Shown here: piece by piece, positions 55,442 to 64,000 of the stretch | Layout of the letters: each line of letters begins with the position of its first letter | Numbering within the stretch: the stretch's first letter is position 1 | The notes under the pieces: model-generated | Seen by the model: the letters and a program-made list of their open reading frames with translations, nothing else | Databases searched by the model: none | Told to the model about the DNA's origin: nothing | Assembly: GCA_025403435.1 (NCBI GenBank) | Contig: CM046332.1 | Coordinates: forward strand, 4,723,596-4,787,595 | Origin: Artocarpus heterophyllus | Taxonomy: Eukaryota > Streptophyta > Magnoliopsida > Rosales > Moraceae | Direction of reading: 5' to 3' | Length of the DNA: 64,000 nt | Translations under genes and position numbers: made by a program

Positions 55442-55935
55442 GGCGTGATGCATGCACCTTTGTCACCAGCTCCTACCCAAATTTTTGAAGAAGTTTGATA
55501 AGGTGTCAGACGTTTTAGACTTGGCAAAAAGGGAGAAACCTTGCACCAAAGGGAATAACATGCCTATCAGCTCTCCAAAAATAGATGGTCAAATCTCTTA
55601 GGACAATTAAGGAGTTTTAGAATAGCCATAAGTTTATGCCATTTTAAGCCAACCTCGAAATCAGCCTTTAAAAGTGCTTGATGTTGTTTTCTCTAGAGAG
55701 AAATGCAGCAAACATGTGGTGTTAGAGTATAAGGACACTAGATCCAAAACAAACCTTCCACCTCCCCTATAAACACCCCTCATCTTCTTCACTCAAGAGT
55801 ACATCATCAAAGGGACTTAGGCCCATATTTTCTACACCATTATGCTCTCCATAGCTTCAAAAAATCATCATATCCTTCTTCCAAGTTTGTGCTCTTTGGA
55901 CTTGGAAAATTTTCCAAAAAAGTACTTTTATACCC
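55442..55935 (+). mobile_element. Possible LTR fragment, related to 6961-7575
   Basis: It shares CTCCCCTATAAACACCCCT and the downstream TTTGTGCTCTTTGGACTTG with the segment near 7395-7530. CTATAAACA could be its TATA box (about 55768). Confidence 0.35.
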
Positions 55936-56687
55936 TAGTGGTGTTCGCGGCGGTTTTTATCTCCAAACTATTAGCCAAACCAAAATAAATTTTATATTTT
56001 GGGTGTTTTGATATTTTTTATGAAACCAAACTAAACCATATCACTCATAAATAGTTTGGGCAGTTTATGCATATGATTAATTTTTTTAATATTTAACAAC
56101 AATTATAAAAATGTTTAAAAGTTTACCCTAGTTTTAATATAAACCAAAGACCGAACTAAAAAATAAAAAATATAACTAAATAACATAAGACAATACAACG
56201 AAATTTCAAACTTGAATTAAAGATTTCTATTGGTGTTGATAAACCTCCGCTCCTACTAATATTCTTAATTGATACTATGGTAAGCTTGGCCGAGAGCAAA
56301 GAAAGACATTTTTTTCCGTAAATTGTTCAAAATTATGTAAATAATACATAATTACGAAATCTAAAATATTACGTGCAACTAAAGAGAACAAGAGAAAGAA
56401 TGCATTAGATATGTGAGAGCTAAAATAACTTTTTATACTTTCTTTTACTTATGGTGGTATATAATACACCTTTATACAACCTCTATTTACAAGCTAAGAA
56501 ACATAAGGGAGAAGAAGTAACTTATATAAGTTACGCATAATATTAACATGAAAATATGAGAGATAATGCACAATATTAAGCGGATAGTTATAAGGATATT
56601 GTGAGGTTGAAAGGAGCAGTGCAATATGCCTAAAGTACATGCATGAAGAATTCGGAATTCCAAGTGGTGGCATCAACCACTAGTACA
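55936..56687. other. No gene recognised
   Basis: AT-rich intergenic DNA without a coding frame or clear repeat boundary. Confidence 0.4.
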
Positions 56688-57362
56688 AACGAAACATCAG
56701 ACGATGGTTTTAAACCATTGTCTAAAGATTAGATGATGGTCATGCGAATCGTCATCTAATCCAGCATCATAATGTGTGGTATACATTAGACCGTCTAATG
56801 CCCAAGTTGTGCGAGTGGAATAACATTAGAGAACGGTTTCTTCTTGTCTAATGTCGTCTAATGCCTTATATTAGACAATGATATATTGATGGAAACCACC
56901 ATCTAATATCTTGACTTGGGCAAAATATGGTTAGGTTTTATTTCCTCTACCTACAAGTGGACTTCCCATATTAAATTTTATCTAATTTACCTCACAATTT
57001 ACAAGTGATATAAATTAGCAATACTTTATAACAATTAAACATATATAACAAAATATAACAATCAAAACATAAGAATTCAATTAAATATATTGTTTACACA
57101 GTAGCTTATGCATTGTTGTACATATTCCCCTCATTCATCTATTACCTCACTCAAATACTCGTTAGCATAAAATTTTTGGCTTGTTACGGCTTGTGGCCCC
57201 TAATTCATAACAATGTCTCTCATGTACCTTAGCATAAAATAGTTGTATTGTTTGTCTCCCTCTTTTTAGGGTATAGTCTAAAAAAGCTATTGGAGAACTA
57301 CTGTTGGAGATCAAGTCCCTCCACTGTCACCACTTCAGCTTCTTTGAATCTTACAAGATTTC

Positions 57363-57433
57363 TACCAAAACACTTAGAAGCTATACCAAAACACTTAGAA
57401 GCTATACCAAGATCCTTAGCTATACCAAAATAG
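57363..57433. repeat. 21-bp tandem repeat
   Basis: TACCAAAACACTTAGAAGCTA occurs twice (57363-57383, 57384-57404), followed by the shorter variant TACCAAGATCCTTAGCTA and TACCAAAATAG. Confidence 0.85.
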
Positions 57434-58030
57434 TTGTATCTTTACTCTTGAACCTATTCCTCCATCAAACATTGACCACTCCTTCTATCATCACCACTTA
57501 CACTAGTTCCTTTGTTGCTACATTTCTTTGTTTTCTTGGTTGTTCGGCAACAGAGCATGCCCTAGGAACCGCTTCCTTCGATTCGTTCGAAGCTTAACCG
57601 TCCCCATCACTTGTTGGAGATCCTACCAAAGTCATATAGTACAAACCATTGGTCGCTCCAGCCATGTCATTATTGACACCAACGAAATAGAGACCAACAC
57701 GAGTACGACCCTAACAAGTCATATCTCGCAGATTTACCAGATCACAATAGTAATCATCTCTTTAAATATGATCCTATTTTAAACTATTTTATTTGTTAAT
57801 TACAAATATTTTTACTCTTAATTATAGACCAAATGGTTTAGGAGAGGCAAAATTAAGTGTCATAGTCCGGATCTAGCTTCCACCAAGCCATCGATGAGGC
57901 TGCCATTCTTGAAAATATACTGAGGTCGCATAAGAGTCATCCAACTAGAGTGGGACCTAGACTAAGTTAGAGATAGTCAGGTTCTAGTTCTTCCTCTTCT
58001 AGATCATAGTCTGGGTTCAAGCATACGTAG

Positions 58031-58210
58031 TTACCTCCTAAAGTGCAACAAGAGCTTGTACAAATGTACGACGACAACTTGGAGATGGTTGCCGCAATGA
58101 GGCAAATAAATCTAGGATTTAATGTAAGCATCCCTCCACCCCCAGCAAGTATTGTGCCTCCTGTTGATGAAGAAGAAGAAGATAATAAAAACATAAACTT
58201 AGGGGATTAG
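58031..58210 (+). other. Open frame of 59 codons, acidic C-terminus, possible transposon gene relic
   Basis: The frame reads LPPKVQQELVQMYDDNLEMV... PPPPASIVPPVDEEEEDN and ends at TAG (58208-58210). It is preceded by an in-frame stop at 58028, so upstream coding sequence is spliced or broken. A Gln-rich coiled segment followed by a Pro-rich and acidic tail resembles C-termini of plant CACTA-associated proteins. This is suggestion rather than identification. Confidence 0.3.
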
Positions 58211-59053
58211 ACACTCCATATTTTATTATTCTATTATTTTTATTCACTATTAGACCATGTAGTGTGTGTTTTATTTTATGTTATTTTATTTGACTTTATG
58301 TACTGTATGTTTATTCTATGTTAAGTTATTTTATCTTAATTATAATATTTTTGTTAATTATTATTACAAATATTTTCAATTAATACTAATTGATATGAAA
58401 AAATAAATACAAAAATTTTTAAATAAAAATTTTAATTCAAATCAAATAATTTGGTACAAATAAAATTAATTTGAAATTAATTATTTAAGTGCAATTAATT
58501 ATTTATTTTCTGTTTTTTTAAAAAGGTTTTGCAATGAAAATGGTATTGAAATTTATAGCGATGACAATTGGACAAGTTGTCACTACAACTTAGCGATGAC
58601 AGTCTGTTGTTGCTAAAAAACTTTTAGGGATGCATTATTAGCGATAACCCTTTTGAGACCATATGTCTTCGTTAAAATTTTTTTGGGCCATGTTTAAGCG
58701 ACAACTTGGCTTCATGATTAATTACCGATTATCTACCACGTAGACTTGTTCCAATCGATCATCAAGCAAAATTTAATGCGGGGCATGGAATTGCACCAAA
58801 AAAAAAAAAAAAAAAACTGAACTATTTAGTTTATAAGTAAAAAGTGGTTGTTCCCGCGTATATATTGGTAGACAAGGACATATCTTTGTTGTAGAACGAC
58901 GACCCATATGTTTCAAGCAAAAAATGCTACTACATGTATAATAAGTTCCAGTACATCTTATTTTTCCTTATATTAATCAATTTGTATATATATATATATA
59001 TATATATATAAGCATATAGCTGTAAGTGGGTGATCCACAAACACATATATAAT
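58211..59053. other. No gene; AT-rich with an AGCGATGAC repeat patch and (TA)n run
   Basis: AGCGATGAC/AGCGATAAC/AGCGACAAC words recur at 58555-58700. A (TA)n run spans 58985-59011. Confidence 0.45.
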
Positions 59054-61182
59054 TGTCACGCCCCGAAGTACGGGAGGTGACGTGGCAGATTATTTCAATT
59101 AATTAAAAGAGAATTTAATTAAAAATCCAGGGTTTAAGGGGTTTAGTTAAATATAAAATATGAAAGTTTAAAGAAAGTCATTGCATGAAAAATGAGTATT
59201 AAAGATTAAACATAGCGAGTATGAATTCCACAAACCCACAACTTGTACACACACATGGTACTGACAATGTCATACATACAATCACAGTCCAAGTACAATT
59301 AAGGTTAAGATCTTACATGCCTTGATTAATTAATACAAGAGATATACTAGTTCTTCTACTGCTCTTGGGTTCGGTCCGTCAAATCCTCTCCGAACCTAAA
59401 TGAAAAACCACCTAGAGGGGGGAATTTAAAACAAATAAACGTGAGCGAAAGGCCCAGTAGGACTATGTTTTATAAAAATAATTTAATTTAAAGGAACATT
59501 TCATTATTTAGGAATTATTTAAAAGAAACCTTAAATAAATAAATAAATAAATAGATTTGAGTAGAACCGTTCTTATCCAAAACAGTTTACTCTGACAACT
59601 AGAAATATCATTTTCTTTTCCTAGGCAAACCATAATAACATCACTACCGTAGTGGCCCAGCTGGGTTTCGGGACCTGCCCCCAAGGACGATCGCTACACG
59701 ACCCGATCTCTGACATGGCATCATGCCTATATGTTTATTATCATCATCATTCAAAACCCAATTACCGAGTGTTGTCATTTACATTCATTATGAAGTTTAT
59801 TTCAGTTCACGGTGTATTAAAATATAATCGATAAATTCATTTTTCAAGCGACCGTTGAAAACATTTTAATAGAAATCCTTTTCAAAGCCAAATCATTTTG
59901 AAACTAGGCTACCAAGGAAATGGGGTAGAAGTCCTACCTCAATACTCGTGCCGGTACCCCACACCGTAATCCCGGTCCACTATACGTTAGGTCCGCGGAA
60001 CCACGAACGATCCTAGATACCAACTAAGTCGATCAATATCTAGTTCGAGACATTCTATGTTACCAAATCATTTCATGCTGTCCTAGTGTGCCATTTTTAT
60101 CTTTAAAATCATTCTATAAGGTTGGAATTTAAATTGGGGTTCAAAACAGTGAAAACGGGTGAAAAATCACAAAATTTTTCATGCCTCGGCCGGCCTGCCG
60201 GACTCCCTGCTTCGGCCTGTCGAGCTGCACAGTTCGGCCTGCCGGAAGCAAAGTTCAGTCGGCCGGTCATTTCCCCAGGTTCGGCCTGTCGGACGGAAGA
60301 ACACCGGCCTACCGATCCCTATTCTGGCCTGCCAAACATGTGGTCCGGCCTGCCAAACTGGGAAAACCTAAAAATTCAGCCACGGGTTTCCAATTTCCCC
60401 AAAACACAAATCTTGATTCTAACCTATTTTTCTCAAATCCCAGGCATGGAAAACAATCATAGTTGATAGAAAAACATACTAGAACACATTTGGACTCGTT
60501 TAAACAAGATTTAAACTCAAAAATCTCAAAAATCCAAAATTGAGAAAATAGGGAGAGAAATGGAAAATCTTGAATCCAATTAGTTTTTCTTTAATCTAAG
60601 GTTAGATTCTAGTTGTTCTAAGTTCATTTAACTCAAATCCAAGATTTTCTAAGCTCAAACAAACCTAGATTTCAAAAATGCACAAAATTGAAAATTTTGG
60701 AAAAAGTTTAGAAATTTCAAACTAACCTCAAATCGAAGCTTCAATCCACGTTCTCGGTTGCCAAATCACGTCCCCGAGCTTCCTCCTTGCGAACCCGAAG
60801 CTTGGATTCGAATTTTGATTCAAAAATTGAGAGAGAATTTGAGAGAGGAGAGAGGAGAGAGAGAGAGCTGAGAGAGTGAGGAGAGAGGAGGAAGAGAGAG
60901 AATAAATAGAGAGAAACGATGGGCGGTTTTACTATGCGAAAACCATGTGTCACCTACGGTTTTGTAAAACAGAGTATTTTTAACATTTTACAAATTGTTG
61001 TGTTTTAAAACTCCAAACATCATTTTAAAACAATAAGAAATCATTTGAATTCATCAAATTAACAAAACAACCAAAAATTCAAAATCCAACCAAGTAATCA
61101 AATTAATGTTGAAACATTAATTATGGCACACTAATTCATCATTTATATCACATTATCATTAAATAAATTGCAGGGCGTTACA
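59054..61182 (-). mobile_element. 3' LTR of a minus-strand Ty3/Gypsy chromodomain-type element
   Basis: The + strand reads TGTCACGCCCCGAAGTACGG at 59054 and GCAGGGCGTTACA at 61182, with a polypurine tract and pol following. The length is 2129 bp. It contains an eight-unit CGGCCTGCCG array (60192-60355) and a GA/CT-rich tract (60836-60905) next to a TATTTATT possible TATA box on the minus strand. The outer flank is ATAAT (59049-59053). Its partner copy would be beyond the window. Confidence 0.88.
60192..60356. repeat. Eight-unit array of CGGCCTGCCGA motifs in the Gypsy LTR
   Basis: GGCC starts at 60192, 60214, 60236, 60261, 60283, 60306, 60326 and 60347, at steps of 22, 22, 25, 22, 23, 20 and 21 bp. 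Units include GGCCTGCCGGA, GGCCTGTCGAG, GGCCGGTCA, GGCCTACCGA and GGCCTGCCAAA. Spacers differ. All three reading frames stay open across it because of composition. Confidence 0.88.
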
Positions 61183-61198
61183 ACTCTCCACCCCTAAA
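61183..61198 (-). promoter_or_regulatory. Polypurine tract of the Gypsy element
   Basis: The minus strand reads TTTAGGGGTGGAGAGT, directly before the LTR start TGTAACGCCC. Confidence 0.8.
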
Positions 61199-61230
61199 AG
61201 AAATTTCGCCCTCAAAATTTATATCTCATT

Positions 61231-64000
61231 TCAGAAACAAAACAAATGCGGATACAATTCTCTCATACTCGACTCTAGTTCCCAAGTGGCTTCATCAACC
61301 CCGTGATGCTGCCACACGACCTTTACCAACGGTATCTCACGACGACGCAAACTAATTACTTTCCGGTCGATGATCTGAATCGGCACTTCTTCGTACGTCG
61401 TATCCTCCTGAACCTGCACATCGCGAAATGAGACTATCTTACCCTGCTCAGGCGGACACTTCCTAAGCATCGACACATGAAACACATCGTGAACATGAGA
61501 AAGTTCGGGCGGAAGATCAAACCGATAAGCGACCACACCAACACGCTGAGTGATCTCGAATGGCCCAATATACCTCGGCGCGAGCTTCCCACTCACCCCG
61601 AACCGCATGGTTCCCTTACGAGGCGATACCCTCAAGAGAACGAAATCTCCAACCGCAAACTCTAAGGGTCTACGTCTCCTATCCTTCTAACTCTTTTGTC
61701 GACTCTGAGCTGCCCTCAACCGATCTCGAATCACCGCGACTTTCTCGTTACTATCACGGATCTCATCCGGCCCAAGAATAACCCTATCTTCTGGCTCGGC
61801 CCAACACACAGGTGATCGACATGGTCGCCCATACAACGCCTCAAACGGTGCCATACCAATACTCGCCTGATAACTATTGTTGTATGCGAACTCCGCCTTC
61901 CAATTCCCGCCGAAGTCCAACGCACAGGCACGCAACATATCCTCGAGAATCTGAATAACCCGCTCAGACTGCCCATCAGTCTGAGGATGAAACGTCGTAC
62001 TGAAGTTCAAATCTGTACCTAAAGCCTCTTGAAAAATCCTCCAGTACTTAGCATTAAACCTGGTGTCTCGATCAGAGGTGATGGACAAAGGAACTCCATG
62101 CAACCTCACAATATTCTACAGATACAAATCCCCGAGAATCTTCCTTGAACACGCCGACCTAAACGAAATGAAATGCGTCGATTTCGTCAACCTGTCGACC
62201 ACGATCCAAACTGCATCATGCCGCTGCTCCGTCCTCAGAAAACCTATGAGAAAATCCATCGTCACATGCTCCCATTTCCACCCTGGAATAGGAAGCGGCT
62301 GAAGCTGACCTGCAGGCTTCTGATGCTCGGCTTTCACCTAAAGAAACGTCGAACACTTGGCCACGTACTCTCGAACATCTTTCTTCATGCCTCTCCACCA
62401 ATACTGCCTCTTCAAATCGCGATACATCTTTGCGCTCCCTGGATGAATAGCGAACTGAGACCTATGAGCTTCGTCCAAAACGGCTTTCATCACCTCGATG
62501 ATAGCTGGAACTACAAGACGTTCCTGAAAATACAACGATCCATCTGCATGCACGCTCCATTCTTCAAACTGCTCCCCATTCTGAATTCGCGACCAAATCC
62601 CTACAAATGCCGATCCTGCCACTGACTTTGCTTCACCATCCAAACAAGAGCTGGGGCCACTTCCACATGATATACCGAAACTCGATCACAGTCTTCATGA
62701 TACCGTAGCCTATACTCGCTCACTGTCGCATCCCTGCTCTAGTCCTCAAAAACCAAACAAGCGAGAATCCCTGAAGACTTCCTACTAAGCGTATCCGCGA
62801 CCGCATTAGCTTTCCCAGGATGATACTGCAACGCAAAATCATAATCCTCCATATACTCGATCCATCTACGCTGCCTCAAGTTAAGATCCCTCTGAGTGAA
62901 CAAATACCTCAAACTCTTGTGATCGGAGAAGACCTAAAATGACACTCCATACAAATAACACCTCCAAATCTTCAGCGCGTAAATCACCACTGCGAGCTCT
63001 AAATCATGAGTAGGATAATTCTACTCGTGAGGTCGTAGCTATCTCGATCCGTACGTAACCACACGTCCATGCTGCATCAACACACACCCAAGTCCGCGCC
63101 CTGAAGCATCCGCATAAACCTCATATGGCTCGTCACTGCTACGAATGACCAACACTGGAGCTGAAGTCAACCGGTTCTTCAATTCCTGAAAAGAAAGCTC
63201 ACAATCTTCATTCCACTCAAACCTGACATTTTTTTTTATCAATCTTGTCAACGGAGCTGCAATTTTTGAAAAATCCTTTACAAATTTCCTATAATAACCA
63301 GCAAGACTTAAGAAGCTATGAATCTCCGCTACATTCCTTGGTCGTTCCCACTCCAATATTGCTTCAATCTTTGACAGATCCACAGAAATACCATGCTCTG
63401 AGATGACATGACCCAGAAACTTGACCTCAGTCAACCAAAACTCGCACTTTTCCCTCTTAGCATACAACTGGTGCTCCCGCAGAGTCTGAAGCATGATCCG
63501 AAGATGCTGTTCATGCTCCTCCCAAGTCTTAGAATACACAAGAATATCATCAATGAACACGATCACAAACTGATCCAGATACAGCCTAAATATCCTGTTC
63601 ATCAAATCCATGAAAGTTGCCGGAGCATTCGTCAACCCAAACGACATAACCAGAAACTCAAAGTGCCCATACCGAGTCCTAAAAGCTGTCTTGGGAATAT
63701 CCTCTTCCTTAATCCTGAGCTGATGATAACCCGACCACAAATCAATCTTTGAGAAGTACCGCGAACCTCCCAAGTGATCAAACAACTCATCAATCCTAGG
63801 CAAGGGATACTTGTTCTTCACCGTAACACGATTCAGCTGTCGATAATCCACACATAACCTAAGAGTCCCATCATGCTTCTTAGCAACAAAACCGGTGCTC
63901 CCCACGGAGATGTGTTATTCTAAATATACCCTTTATCAGCAAGCTCCTGAAGTTGCTTCCTCAATTCTTTCATTTCTGTCGGCGCCATCCGATAAGGTGC
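61231..64000 (-). pseudogene. Gypsy pol (RT, RNase H, integrase, chromodomain-type tail), decayed, 5' end outside window
   Basis: The order RT-RNase H-integrase identifies Ty3/Gypsy. RT carries [33 protein letters not shown] and the catalytic FIDDILVYS. RNase H begins [16 protein letters not shown]. The integrase zinc-binding region (AHRSQFAIHPGS...YWWRGMKKDV), the core (LTKSTHFI, GVPLSITSDRDTRF, HPQTDGQSERVIQ) and the tail (GKLAPRYIGPFEI, then IPLVKVVWQHHGVDEATWE) follow in order. The tail fits a chromovirus, probably Tekay/Del-like. Stops lie at 63920-63922, 63039-63041, 63021-63023, 62934-62936, 62739-62741, 62338-62340, 62116-62118 and 61687-61689. Frameshifts occur near 63890 and in the RNase H-integrase linker near 62600. 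Confidence 0.92.

Larger units (their letters stand above)
56688..58210 (+). mobile_element. CACTA-like 5' terminus with downstream internal sequence
   Basis: It starts CACTAGTACAAACG at 56688. Inside, near-perfect palindromes AGACGATGGTTT/TAAACCATTGTCT and TTAGATGATG/CGTCATCTAA lie within 100 bp, and TAGAC/TCTAATG words recur to 56930, as in the element at 52518. 57240-58210 is GC-richer and contains several short open frames and the acidic C-terminal frame at 58031-58210. The 3' terminus was not identified. A CACTACAAC at 58579 beside AGCGATGAC repeats could belong to another such element. Confidence 0.5.

Noticed and set aside
52518..58800. One single large CACTA transposon spanning both CACTA-like ends
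   Set aside because: Both termini face the same direction and unrelated LTR fragments lie between, so a single element is not supported.
60192..60356. Repeat-spacer layout resembling a CRISPR array
   Set aside because: Repeats are only about 12 nt and degenerate, spacers about 10 nt, there are no cas genes, and the DNA is plant nuclear.
60122..60466. Three overlapping frames of 70-114 codons across the Gypsy LTR array
   Set aside because: All three plus-strand frames are open because of the GC-rich ~22-bp array. They lie in an LTR and lack domains.

Overview
This window reads as repeat-rich, AT-rich nuclear DNA from a flowering plant, most likely a eudicot. The evidence is the mix of Ty1/Copia and Ty3/Gypsy LTR retrotransposons with initiator-methionine-tRNA primer-binding sites, hAT and Mutator-type DNA transposons, CACTA-like termini, and long A/T-rich stretches without genes. 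I found no confident host gene, rRNA, tRNA or CRISPR array. Almost everything recognisable is transposable-element material in several layers of age.

Layout, left to right. 1-2490 is the LTR of a minus-strand Gypsy-type element that inserted into the protease region of another minus-strand Gypsy element (2491-5736: broken gag-protease, primer-binding site, 949-bp LTR). 5737-13149 holds diverged LTR pieces, including a plus-strand LTR end with primer-binding site at about 10761. 13150-13676 and 20075-20587 are two Mutator-like MITEs with 9-bp target-site duplications. Between them lie a plus-strand Gypsy-type LTR (to 16023) and a Copia solo LTR (16315-18324). 23514-24211 is a non-autonomous hAT element.

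24386-43503 is the centrepiece. It is a degenerate Copia element (called B) with two ~2-kb LTRs, split inside its reverse transcriptase by a younger, nearly intact Copia element (called A, 27575-37133). A has ~98% similar LTRs by hand count, a 5-bp target duplication (GTTTC), and a gag-pol frame interrupted by a single stop codon. 43504-47487 is mostly featureless apart from a Gypsy-type solo LTR (45956-46764). 47488-51635 is a 4.1-kb hAT element with 8-bp target duplication, GGCC-rich subterminal regions and a transposase that lost its first catalytic segment. 51636-59053 contains CACTA-like termini, a 184-bp tandem duplication and LTR fragments. 59054-64000 is the 3' LTR and decayed pol of a minus-strand chromodomain-type Gypsy element that runs off the window.

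Three patterns stand out beyond ordinary annotation. First, short near-palindromes (core CGGCCTGCCG) recur at about 22-bp spacing in arrays placed inside both Copia and Gypsy elements, and their copy number differs between the two LTRs of element B. Second, the leaders of both Copia elements carry, just upstream of gag, a row of hairpins with different AT-rich stems but conserved GC-rich loops (CCTAGGGG in B, CATAGGG in A). Third, several LTRs carry their own GC-rich short-repeat island. Most of the nonsense mutations in the decayed genes fit C-to-T or G-to-A changes, as expected of methylated transposon DNA. All coordinates and repeat matches were found by eye and need alignment software to confirm.
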